A program made the translations under genes and the position numbers. The notes beneath the pieces were generated by a model, which was not told where the DNA came from, did no database searches, and saw only the letters and a program-made list of their open reading frames with translations. Of a stretch of DNA of 64,000 nucleotides, positions 34,358 to 46,020 are shown in pieces; position 1 is the first letter of the stretch, and the number at the start of each line of letters is the position of its first letter. The stretch comes from Pollenia angustigena (taxonomy: Eukaryota; Arthropoda; Insecta; Diptera; Polleniidae): NCBI GenBank assembly GCA_930367215.1, contig OV884059.1, positions 19,740,945-19,804,944 on the forward strand, written 5' to 3'.

Positions 34358-36566
34358 TAGAGTGGGTCAATTTGTTCGGGCCCAAAAGAAGTGACAAAGC
34401 GTATAGCGTAATCGTAATCTACGGAAAATTCTAAGAACTTTTCCTAAAGAAACCAAGGTTCGAAAATCAAAATCTAGCTTCCGGTTTTTGACTTGAAAGT
34501 TTGGTGCTCAGAAAATCTGAAAAAATAATACCTTTTTGGAAATATTTATTGCAATTGGTGAATGGTTGGCCTGTATCGCTGAAAGAGGGCTTGTTTAAAA
34601 GGAAATTTTCTCAGCTTTATATATCTGTGCTCATTTTTAGATAATTCTGTACATAAATAATTGGTTAGAAGATTTTTGTCAAAATGTTCATAGTCAAGCT
34701 GTTAAAATAAAAAAATTTATTTTATTTTTTTTTAACCCAATTTTCTATTTTAAATTCACTACCTTTTAAAAAAAGAAACTAAATGAAAAAAATAAAATTA
34801 CCTAATAAAATTTTTTCTCATTTTGCGAAGCACTAATGGTAGGTACATTTAAAAAAATAAACGCAATGTAATGCGCTACGCAATAAGACATACAGAAATG
34901 CAGTAAAGTATGTAAGTGATAGACCTCTCAACAACTTAAAAAAATAAAATTTCAAGTGCTACGGCATTCCCTTACTACGAAGCAGGTTTGTAAGGTAGAG
35001 TACTAAAAAATAACTGTATCAGTGTGTAAAGCTGATCGTTACATCTAACAATTTTTATATGCTTTATGTGTCATAAATGTATTGCTTCAAAGTGGGAACT
35101 CGCCATATAAAATTCATGTCTTCCTTACAAACCTGTTTCGTTCAAAGCTCCATTTTTTATTGGGTAACGACTTCAATAAAAATGTATTTAAAAGAAAAAA
35201 TACATTACATCCTGGGTCACAAGGCCCAACATAACCTTTAAACCATAACAGCACTTATAAAGTTATGCGCTTAATACGAGTTTTTGTACATTTTTTAAAT
35301 ATTGCTGGCTATTCTTGAAAACGCGTCGAAAAAGTGAAAATTTTTATTAAAAAAAATTATTTTTGTTTACCATACATTTCTAAAATGGAATAAACGTGAG
35401 AATTTTTACTTTAAATTGTGTGAACGATAGAATTACAAAGTTTTCAGTTTCTCATTACCTATTTATTTTTTGTTTTTAAATTATGCCCTTTATTATGTAA
35501 AACGCAACGCCAAAGAATTACATTGAAAGCAAAACAAATTCATAAATATTTTGTAATTTTGTTGTTGCTTTCTAGAAATTTCATGTACCGTTTTCAAATT
35601 TTTAACGCCACAAGTAATGAGGCGTTTGAAATTTTAAAACGCAAAAAGAATTTCTGTAGAAAGCAACAACAAAATTACAAAATATTTATGACTTTGTTTT
35701 TGCTTTCAATGTAATTTTTTGGCGTAACGTTGCGAATTATATAATTAGGGCCTATGTTTCTTACTACACCATTTCCAATTGTATATCAGAATTTCCTAAC
35801 TATGTTTCAGAAATTTCCAATTTAACTTCAAAAATTTCCAATTGTAACATCTGAAAGTGTCAAATTGTACTTCAGAAATTTATGTTTTTATAGCTAATAC
35901 AATTTTTTTAATTGGAAATGGACGATAGCAATTTCTCTGAGCCGTCATTTACTACAAACATCTACCGTTTACTGATCTAGGGTTACCAACACATATTCAG
36001 GGAACTGAGCGATTTGATAAACAGACTTTTTCTTTAATTTAGGTTTATTTTTTTTTTTAACAAAAATGCTTTCTTCACCGAGTTTTTTTTTAACTTTTTT
36101 GCTACCTTATCTCCACTTAAGATGTTTTGTCAATATGCAGCAGAATTGTTTTATTTTAATCAACTTTGAATTAAAATTTACTTGAATTATTTTATTTAAC
36201 TTTTGTGTATCAAAATTGTAACAGTTTTAGGTTTCTATCAGCTTGACTATAATTATTTTGACAAAAACCTCTTAATTATTGATGTACAGATTTTTCTAAA
36301 AATGAACACAGATATATAAAGCTGAGCAAATTTCCTTTTAAACAAGCCCTCTTTCAGCGATACAGGCCAACTATTCACCAATTGCAATAAATATTTCCAA
36401 AAAAGTATTATTTTTTCAGATTTTCTGAGCACCAAACTTTCAAGTCAAAAACCGGAAGCTCGATTTTGACTTTCGAACCATGGTTTCTTTGGGAATAGTT
36501 CTTAGAATTTTGCGTAGATTACGATTTTGCTATACGCTTGGTGGGCAAAAAATTGACACACCCTAA
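34358..36566. mobile_element. Foldback element with about 335-bp inverted arms
   Basis: 34358-34700 is the inverted counterpart of about 36235-36566, about 90% alike by eye (both arms contain CTTCCGGTTTTTGACTTGAA and CTGAAAGAGGGCTTGTTTAA). A palindromic MITE lies within. No transposase. Confidence 0.75.
35485..35752. mobile_element. Palindromic MITE, AAAACGCAACGCC family, copy 2
   Basis: Ends GCCCTTTATTATGTAAAACG and the near-complement of GGCCCTAATTATATAATTCG. The whole unit folds on itself, including AAGCAACAACAAAATTACAA and complement. Nested in the foldback at 34358-36566. Confidence 0.7.
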
Positions 36567-36863
36567 TATACCGTCTAAAAATTAGCTTTGTTAATTTCAC
36601 AGAAAACCAAAACAAAAATTGTTACATTCATATGTACATGCATATTATATATGTGGGTAATTCCATGTCAAATCGACCAAGAGTGGGACACGACCCCTTT
36701 AAATTTTAGTGAAATTTGGTGAGAAGGTTCCTTTATCTTATAAGTAACATACATATATGAACAAAAAAAAATTTCAAAATTTTTTTTTTCGAAAGTTATG
36801 TCATATTAAAAATGTCATAATTTCGCCGAATTAGCCGAATGTGTTGAGTTTATTTCTTCAATA

Positions 36864-37304
36864 CAGTAGACGCTCACAAATTAGAGCTTTGTTAGCAATA
36901 AATTAAACGTTTTTTTTTTTTTGGTTATTTGAACACAAGAAATCCGCAGTTTATTTTTATTCTGTTTGAACATAGTAAAACTAAAAAGGGGAATTACCAA
37001 ATCATATATGTTTTTGCCTTATTGAATTGTTATGTTTTGTTGCCATTAGTTTTTTTATATTCATATTTTTAATTTAAAAAAATACATTTAATGTATTGGA
37101 CTAAATTGTTACGTTTTGTTTTCTTGTTTTTATTAAACAAAATTTAATTAAAAAAATTTTAAAAGTCTTTTATATAAGTTTTTGGAAGTAAAATTACTCA
37201 ATTTTTTATTTTTTTATTCGGAAAAAAAAGTCCAGAAATTAGAATAATTCAGAAATTAGAATCGCCTCAAAAACAAAGCGGTTCTAATTTGCGAGCGTCT
37301 ACTG
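36864..37304. mobile_element. pogo/Tigger-like MITE
   Basis: The TIRs CAGTAGACGCTCACAAATTA and, inverted, CAGTAGACGCTCGCAAATTA are flanked by TA on both sides. 441 bases, no ORF. The terminus style fits pogo/Tigger-type members of Tc1/mariner. Confidence 0.75.
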
Positions 37305-37405
37305 TATCTCGAAAACTACTTTACACACGACGATGATTTTAATGTCATTTTAAAGAGAATACTTGGGGCTACTAAACATATATTGAAAAATAAATATTGC
37401 CCCTA

Positions 37406-37624
37406 TTCAACAATACTGTATAAACTCGAAATTTTTAGTTTTTGACTTTTTGGAAATAATCGAGAGGTATTATTCATATCTACCCACTGTAAAAATTTCG
37501 AGCTATTTTGTCTACCTTTTGGTAAAGAAATGGTTGGCTTAAAAATACTTTTTCATATTAAATTAAAAATTGTTTTGCTTCTACTGAAAATTTTAAAATT
37601 TTGAGTTAATACAGTATTGTTGAA
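37406..37624. mobile_element. MITE with covarying TIR, copy 1
   Basis: Arms TTCAACAATACTGTATAAAC (37406-37425) and near-perfect complement (37603-37624). The core matches 9936-10142 (ATTCATATCTACCC, TTGGTAA.GAAA.GG). Where copy 2 has GAGG/CCTC in the arms this copy has TACT/AGTA. Confidence 0.7.
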
Positions 37625-38904
37625 CAGGTGCGATATGGGCATTTCCCCAGAATGGTCTACCAGGATGAAAAAATAAAATGTTGATAATCATCGTCTTTTA
37701 TTGTTTATTATTATAAAAAAAAGTCTATGATTTTATAAAAGAATAGTTTCATAGCATATCTGAGCTGTTGGACTTGAGGAAATTGAGCTGGAAACTGGAA
37801 AATTTTATATTTTCTTATATTTTCTACTTTTAAAGACATTTTTATATACTTATTTTACATGCAAGAAATATGTTATGTTTACACTCTTTCTTCACAATCT
37901 CTTCATTACAATCAATTGTAAAAGAAGTATTAAGTTTTTTTGTTAATGAAATTTTAAGATATTTATGGGAAAATGCATGGTGATAACCATAAAAAAACAG
38001 ATAGAAAAATCGTACGTTCGCGACCCGTACATTAGCCAATAAAACAAAAACCAAGATAGATATTTTATTTTGTAAATACAGGAAGGAGACCTACATTAAT
38101 ACACTTTTAAAATAAATTAATGACTTTTGAATACTTGGTTCCATTTTCCAGATTTTTAAATTGCACTACTGTCAGCCAAAGTTGACTTCTATTTTGCGTA
38201 CGTTCGTGACCATATGTTTATAGCTATTATTATGAAAACATAAATTGGATGAAATCCAACTTTTGCACTAAACGTACAGCTACCCAAAAACTATCGAATC
38301 GCAAAAAAAAAAATGCCAGGAAAAGTTTTGTTTTCTATATTATTTGTACTTCAAAAGCGTACGAACGTACGTTCGTGACCCCAGGAAATGCCAATATATA
38401 TTTTTTTTAATGTAATATCTGCAAAATATAAAATTTAAAAACGGACTAAGTCAAAAACTTATTTTTTTATTTGGCTGATTTGTTTATATAATACCTCAAA
38501 ATGTTCATTAAATATCCTGAAACTTTAAAAGAGGTGTTTTTTTCTTTTATAAGATATGATTTTTTTTCTTACGCAACCTTTAAAAAAATAATCTTGTCCT
38601 TGTTGATATGTATATTGCCTGCTACCGAAAACGTGCTCTCGCTTTCTGCAGACATTGGTTATATAGTACTTTTCTACTTCCAGAAGCTGTTTATGCATTT
38701 CATCAGCAATTAAAAGACCGTTGATTTATTGGCGTAGGAAAAATAGTTCGATTTGTAGATAGTTTTTAGTAAAGAATATATTTTTATTGCTCGTTTTTTG
38801 ATTTTAACGATGCTAAAAAATTAAAAAAATTTTATTTGAAATTCCCGGAAAGAATTTCACGGGATTAATTAAAAAAAATGCCCCGGAAATCTCCCTACAA
38901 GTAA

Positions 38905-39800
38905 CCCAATTTAAAAATCTGTCTTCCGATTTGGAATAACTTAAAGAAAAATACATTAGCTTTCGTTTGAGCAAAAAAAAAAAAAACATTCCCGCTAAAA
39001 AAAATAAATAAAAAAATTTTAAAAAACAAATAAAAATGTTTGGGTAATAAGTTACATGGATGAGAAAGAACAGTGCATATCGTAAAATTTTAAAAACCGT
39101 CGTCTAGAGTTAGAAATTATTTTTTTTTATACATATGCCACTCGCATCCCAAAAAGCGACCACAACTACTTTAAAGGAAAAGACATAAGCTTTCTTTTGA
39201 GCAAAAAAAAAAAAAAAAGCCCCAGCCACGCCAAGAATGAAAGATTGTCAATAACAATTGTAATTAATTTTCATGTTGTAAAATTCCTTACTTCATAAAA
39301 ATAATTTAATGAAAAATTAAATTTCATGAACTTAAGCCTAATTGAAAATATTAAAAATTTGGATTAAAAACCATAAATAGTTCAACAAAATAACCACAAT
39401 ACTAATTAAATAAAAAAAAGTTTTAAATTAAAAAAAAAATTTTTGTTTTCAAAAGATTGATCAAATAGCTATCGAAGCTACTTGGGACACATTTTGCTAA
39501 CACATATACTAGGTACTAAGTTACGTGGATGAGAAAGAAAACCTGTATGGCCAATATGTCAATCTTTGACCCCCTCTAACTCAGTAACTTTTTGACCGAT
39601 CTTGTTAAAAATTTGTGTCTAAACAAACTACTATCCAATAAGGACCAACCTTGGTGCAAATTTCAATTATGATTTAAAAATCTTTGGGGATTTTACATCT
39701 GTTAACAATTACTCTAACGTATGTATGGCGTAATCTTTATTTCTATATTTTTTGCTTGTAAATGTAAAAGTATTATTAAGCAATAATTTTTATATACATG
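38905..39800. other. Non-coding stretch with an inverted dispersed repeat
   Basis: No gene is seen. 39240-39412 is the inverted copy of 29497-29670. Poly(A)-rich runs occur at about 38972 and 39203. Confidence 0.5.
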
Positions 39801-40065
39801 CCTATCGCACTTGATCATAAAAAAAGGTATTAAATCAAAATTTTATTTTTTTCCCCTTTTGGAAAAATCGGTAGTAATACTCGTTATGCCTGCTGTAAAG
39901 TTTTCGTGCTAATTTGTATACGATTTGGTAATGAAAAGGTTGGCATAAAAATTATTTTTCATATGCCTTTATTACTAGATTCAAAATTGTTTTGTTTCTA
40001 CTGAAAATTTTTAAATTTTCATCGATATGATCAAGTACATACTAAAAATCGTACTTGATCATATG
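39801..40065. mobile_element. MITE with covarying TIR, copy 3 (diverged)
   Basis: Ends CGCACTTGATCATA and its complement (GTACTTGATCATATG, 40051-40065). The core keeps TTTTTCATATGCCTTTATTA and GTTTCTACTGAAAATTTT resembling the other two copies. Confidence 0.5.
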
Positions 40066-40307
40066 TTTGTATATATTTGTAAAAATATGGAATGCTAATA
40101 ATAATAATCTGAGGCATTATTGTTAATACTACGTAATATTTTTGTTTGGCCACGAAGACATTTTTTGAAAATATAAATTAATAAATAATGTAAATTGTAA
40201 TGTCAGACCGTACAAGAATTACTTACAAATAAAAATAAACTATTCGTGAAAGACAAATAAGATAACATACAAATCAATACATTTTATTAGTACAAAGACA
40301 TTTTTTT

Positions 40308-41948
40308 TTAAATATTCCTTTTATCTTCAGTAGTAGCAATATTGTGTGTTTTCATGTGCAGTGTAACGCTATTTTTAAGTTTAAAAGTTTTACCGCACAA
40401 TTTACAAGTAAAATTTCTAGCATCTTCATGAACAACCTTATGCTGTTTCAAAGTTTTTTTTGTGAAAAAAGATTTATTACATACACCACATGTATGAGTG
40501 CGTATATTCAAGTGGGAATTCATGTGTTCATCGTGTCTAATTTTCGAATAAAACCCATGAGAGCAAATTTTACACGTATGGAGATAACGTTTTTCGTGTC
40601 GTCTTCGGTGGGCACCTAATGACTGTAGATATCTATATGATTCGCCGCAAATTTCGCAACAATATGGCTTATCGCCGTTATGAGTACGCATGTGCAATCT
40701 TAAATTAGTAGTGTTTATGAACTTCTTACCACATTCCTTGCATACATAATTGAGGTCCTGGAAATGACGTTTTGCATGGCTTGTATAGACATCAACCCGC
40801 TTAAATTTTTTATTGCATTGGGAACAAGAAAAAGGTAGTTCACCATCATGTGTCGATGTATGCATTTTAAAATATAAAGGATTGCTTAATTCGCTATCAC
40901 AAAAAGAACATCTCAAGGGACCAACATGATCATACAGAAACATTAGGCGGTTGTAGTAATCACTATTCATTTGTTCGACTTTTTCCGTTTTTTCCGCCTT
41001 ATTTGATTTGTTCATGTTCAATATTCTACGTTTTTCTATAGAGAAGCTGTTGTGAATTGTCCGCAAATATTGTTCTAAGACATGTTCTTTAATTTTTAAA
41101 TTAACAGTAGTTTCTAGTTGCTTCAGCATTTCTAGTATACTTTCATGACGTTTATTTTTGCAAAGATTTTCAATCAAATTGGAGTTCCAAAGATGTGGTA
41201 AATTTTGATAAATTTCCAAAATTTTCACTATTTGTTCGGATAATAAAGTAGGGTGGTTAGGGCCTATAATCTCCAATGAAAAATGTTCTAAATATGGTTC
41301 AATAAATTTCAGTTGCGTTAAATACCAGGGTTTAGCGCATGGGCGCTTTTTACCTTCATCTTTCTCTTGAGCTATGCTCAAATTGTTCTGAAACTTACTA
41401 TACAAACGTAGAATAACGGCCGAAACTTGATTCCCCTTAATATTTATATTGTAATTATTATGCAGATCTTGGGCAATTTTAGCCATGTACTCTCTCCTCT
41501 TAAATCTGTTTGCGTAATAGGGCATAGATTTGTTCCACAGTTGTGGATGATCTTTGAAAGCCGCAATTAAAAGAGTTAGATTTTTTTCCGATTTCATAAA
41601 TTTGCTAACAAAAGACGATGATACACGATTAGTTTTAGAAGAGTTTTGATCGGCCTAAAGAATTATAAAAAAAAAAAATGGTAAATATAGGTAAATATAA
41701 TTGACAATTAAATTTAGACTTTCCTCAACATCTTCCGGCTCTGTTTCTTGAGCTTCAATTTCAGTTTGACTTTCTAAAGTTATTTCAATATCCGCGATAT
41801 CGTCGTCTTCATTTGAATGTTCTGTTCCTTCAAACTGTGTAGAAGTTTCAAATTCATAGGTTTTAGTTTCATAGTAGTTATCCGGCTCTATTTTAGTTAT
41901 TGATTCATCAGTATCGACCTCATTTTTGACAACAATTAAAGGATCTTC
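40308..41948 (-). CDS. MADF/C2H2 zinc-finger protein with two MADF-like repeats and seven fingers
   Basis: Probable nuclear transcription factor, read leftwards. The main exon is 40308-41654. It holds a MADF domain (LTLLIAAFKDHPQLWN), a second MADF-like repeat (IVKILEIYQNLPHLWN), a linker, then seven C2H2 fingers from CSFCDS to CKLCGKTF...HMKTH near the stop at 40308. The upstream exon ends at 41948 (acceptor TTTTCAG, then EDPLIVVKNE) and is acidic; its donor lies within 41704-41735 and is not canonical. The intron is about 55-80 bases. ATG 41597 is internal, since coding runs on to 41654 in phase 0. It is a paralogue of 1-1309 with the same plan. A homologue of exon 10266-10571 should lie further right but was not found. 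Confidence 0.85.
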
Positions 41949-42724
41949 CTGAAAATAATACAATATTCCAATAATTATTTTAAATCAATGAATTGTTAGA
42001 ATTTTTAATAATAATCTCTTTCAAAATCTCGGTAATCTCAGAAAAAAAAATATGTGCATACACTTATCTTGAACTTTTCGAAAAATGTTTTACATTTAAA
42101 AAAATTTTAACCTTTATTTTTTCCTGTAGCCTTTAAGCGAACTGAACTGACTTTCTATAAGAACCACTTTTTGTAAGCTTCAAGCACTTGCAAGAGCAGT
42201 TTCACTTCTTCAAAATTTGTCAGCAGCTTGTTAAACTATTCAAACAGTTTGCCATCACGCTCATCTATATCATTAACAACTTCCAAGTTATTTCTGATTT
42301 TTTTTACCACTAATGTTATATTCATTGCTTGTTCATTCAGTTGGATGTGTGGTCAAAAAAATTTTAGTTTTAACTTGTGAATCAACTGCTTTGATCTTCT
42401 CGACAAGAAGAAGAGACACTGCAGCACTCACCCAATCAGAAGAGCGATAAACACCTACATATGTGAACAGAAACCGTGATGACGAAATTTGTTGTCTGGC
42501 ACTGGCAGGACACAAAACAAAGTATTAGGATAAGATTTGATTAATTATTGTTAGTTCATATTTAGTATATGAAGATTCAATAAATAAATATTGGAAAAAA
42601 AAGAAAAAAAATTTTCTCGACAGTTGTCACCTTTGTCTCATTTAATACTTTATCTAAAAGAAACTTAAGCCGTCCGACTTATTCAAGAGGTTCCAAAAGA
42701 GGAATTTTTGCATTTCTAACTTTA
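41949..42724. other. Upstream/intronic stretch of the zinc-finger gene
   Basis: No first exon could be recognised, and no repeat family is obvious. Confidence 0.4.
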
Positions 42725-43100
42725 GCATCAATAATTTCTTAATTGGTCATGGCTTTTTTCAAAGAAAGCGTTGTCCAAGGTGCATTTTCAATCATAGATG
42801 CTTCAAACCAATATCTTACATATACAAGAACTCCAAAGTTCATAAAGCATTCTAACTGCGATTTTTCCTTTTGTGTGGTTTTGAAATCGCTTTCCTCATG
42901 AATTAAGTGGATTTTGATGCCAAATATCAATTTCGCGATCCAACGAGCATCGTGTACTGCACCCAGGGCACTCCTTTGTTTCCTTTTTTTCAAGACTTTT
43001 TTGTTAATTTATTTCTCCTTGCTGAATTCGATGAAATAATCAGTCTTATAACGGTTGTCGAAAACGAATGTGTCCGTAATTAGTCTTAATAAACTTCTTT
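42725..43100 (-). pseudogene. Scrap of a repetitive, unnamed insect transposon-type protein
   Basis: The minus strand reads RYKTDYFIEFSKE, a stop, then GAVHDARWIAKLIFGIKIHL, SQLECFMNFGVLVYVRYWF and ENAPWTTLSLKK. The GA-H-ARW-AK pattern resembles a multi-copy uncharacterised insect protein I associate with transposons; this is from memory and the family has no name I can give. Stops within show decay. Confidence 0.4.
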
Positions 43101-43364
43101 CCGGACTTTCGTCAACTGTGCATGTAATTTTTCAAGCTACCTACAATGTTTAACAAGTACCCAAAAATTAATACATTTAAAATGTCAGAAAATATCAAAA
43201 TTTTAAAACTTTGAAGACGTTAAACACTGCCTTCTAATTAACTTAGGACATCGAAATGTTGGCTCTTTACTACTATTAACTGAATTAAAAAAATTAGTGG
43301 GTACCCTGGGGTGTAGGGTGAATTTGATATTTTTGGGGCACCCTATTGTACATATTAAAGTTTT

Positions 43365-43505
43365 ACTGCTTGTTTTTAGAAAACGTAAACAAGTGAGTGA
43401 GTGAGAAATTATATTGAAAACAAAAACAAATTTTCGTTTTTTATTGTTGTTTTCAATATAATTTCTCACTCACTCACTTGCTTACGTTTTCTAAAAACAG
43501 GCAGT
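43365..43505. mobile_element. Palindromic MITE with about 55-bp TIRs
   Basis: Arms open ACTGCTTGTTTTTAGAAAAC and, inverted, ACTGCCTGTTTTTAGAAAAC. Both continue through GTGAGTGAGTGAGAAATTA and ATTGAAAACAA with very few mismatches. The loop is about 25 bases. Confidence 0.8.
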
Positions 43506-44297
43506 TAACCAGAGTTCTCATTTGCACACACATTGCACACTCTTGCGCGTGAGCCAAAAAGACACTCACATAAAAACTAGCGCATGCACATGCGTTAGAG
43601 CGATATTTTATATTTGTCTCTTACGCACTCATGTGTATGTGCATTTTGTTGTTGCATATTTCGTGAGTGGCGCATGGAATACAGGCATACAATTTATTGG
43701 TGTTATTATCAGCGTTGCCAAATTAAATTTTTGATGTGACAAAAATTCCTAAACGATGTTTTAAAATTTAAATACCTGTTAGGATTTTTTTTTATATTCT
43801 TAAAAACAGTTCTGCCATAACTTTTTGATGAAAATATGCCAAAACTTCAAAAAAAAATTTGCTAAATCGTTAAATGAAGAAAATATGCTTAAAATCTGCT
43901 AAGATTAAAAAACAAAACTTTAAATATTTTAAATTTTATAAAAATATGCTAAAAATCTTCTGAATTTTTATAAAAAAAATTTGCTAAGCAGCTGCTAAAT
44001 AAAAAATAATTTTTGTATAAATTTTTTGCATAAAGTTTTATTTAAAAAATATATAAGATAAATTATGCGACAAATAGAAGTAGTAAAAACCTGAATATGA
44101 AATTTTTTAAAAATATGTATAGTCGTTAAAAAAATGCTTTCCTAAAAAGCAAATATATGCTAAAAAATCTGCTTTTGGGCAAGGAAACATGACAAAAAGC
44201 AGTTAGAATATTAAAAAAAAAATATGCAAATCTTCAACTCAATGTGCTAAATATGCTAAAATAGGAACACTTCTCAAAAAGGAAAATAAATAATAAA
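43506..44297. other. Non-coding AT-rich stretch
   Basis: 43510-43680 is rich in CACACA/GCGCATGC-like strings. 43800-44270 repeats ATATGCTAAAA and CTGCTAAA phrases loosely. No gene. Confidence 0.4.
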
Positions 44298-45420
44298 CAA
44301 GTAAGAGTGCTATATTCGGCTATGCCGAATCTTATATACCCTTCACCATGGTTTGGAAAGAACAGAAGTTTATATATATATTTAAATACATGTATATATA
44401 CATGTATATTTATAAAATATATATCGTTTAGTTTTATTTAATTATTTGCACATGATTGCGTGCTATTAAATATATTAAAAGTTTAATTAATATATAGCAC
44501 GTTAAGTTTTGATCGAATTTCAGTATTTGGTCATGCCGACATCTTAAAGTATAAAATTACCATTTACTTTGGTGATAAAACTTGTAGTCGGGAAGTTCTA
44601 TGGTTCACGAAAATAGGTATTAAAAAAAAACTATATTTTTGACATTACTTTTTTTTTTACCGATATTCCGAGTTTTTCTAAAGATTTCCGATATTTTGAT
44701 ATCTAAAACGTATGAATAGGTCATAATACAGCTCTAAAATTTTAGTTTTTATAAAAATGTTAATGTTTTTAGTCCTTTTTTGGAGTATTTTGCACATAAC
44801 TTAACCATTTTTAACCGATTTGGCAGATTTATATACCAATGTGCTTAAAAATAATATTTCCATTAAATTGGCTTATAGGCATATATATATATACCTACAT
44901 ATTTGTACATATATTTAAGCAAACTTAATTATAAAAAAAACAAACTTAATTATAAAAAAAGAGTAACTTTTGGGATTTCAGTATTTTGATTATAACTCAG
45001 CCATTTTTTAACCGATTTGACAGATTTATATACCGACGTGTTTAGCAAGAAATTTACCATTTATTTGTGTTATAAAACTTGGACTCGGGAAGATCCATGG
45101 CTACCGAAAATGGGTATTTAAAAAAAAACCGGTTTTCCCGAGTTCTTTATAAAATATGTTCTACTTAAAATTTCCGATATTTTGGTATATAAGTCATTTC
45201 CATAGGACATATGACAGCCCTAAAATTTAGGTTTTTATACAATTTTTAAAACGTATGAATAGGTCATAATACAGCTGTAAAATTTTAGTTTTTATAAAAA
45301 TGTTAATGTTTTTAGTCCTTTTTTGGAGTATTTTGCACATAACTTAACCATTTTTAACCGATTTGGCAGATTTATATACCAACGTGCTTAAAAATAACAT
45401 TTCCATTAAATTGGCTTTTA

Positions 45421-45459
<39 letters not shown>

Positions 45460-45981
45460 ACATATGTGTACATATATTTAAGCAAACTTAATTATAAAAA
45501 AAACAAACTTAATTATAAAAAAGAGTAACTTTTGGGATTTCAGTATTTTGATTATAACTCAGCCATTTTTTAACCGATTTGACAGATTTATATACCGACG
45601 TGTTTAGCAAGAAATTTACCATTTATTTGTGTTATAAAACTTGGACTCGGGAAGATCCATGGCTACCGAAAATGGGTATTTAAAAAAAACCGGTTTTCCC
45701 GAGTTCTTTATAAAATATGTTCTACTTAAAATTTCCGATATTTTGGTATATAAGTCATTTCCATAGGACATATGACAGCCCTAAAATTTAGGTTTTTATA
45801 CAATTTTTAAAACGTATGAATAGGTCATAATACAGCTGTAAAATTTTAGTTTTTATAAAAATGTTAATGTTTTTAGTCCTTTTTTAGAGTATTTTGCACA
45901 TAACTTAACCATTTTTAACCGATTTGGCAGATTTATATACCAACGTGCTTAAAAATAACATTTCCATTAAATTGGCTTTTA

Positions 45982-46020
<39 letters not shown>

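Larger units (their letters stand above)
34210..38897. mobile_element. hAT-like composite element with 8-bp target duplication
   Basis: The left end is TAGGGTATCTAATTTCCCGG; the inverted right end is TAGGGAGATTTCCGGGG. The flanking octamers match at seven of eight bases (caagtgac 34202-34209, caagtaac 38898-38905). Near the right end, 38501-38713 encodes PATENVLSLSADIG, faintly like the hAT dimerisation motif. A foldback, a pogo-like MITE and other repeats fill it. Confidence 0.6.
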
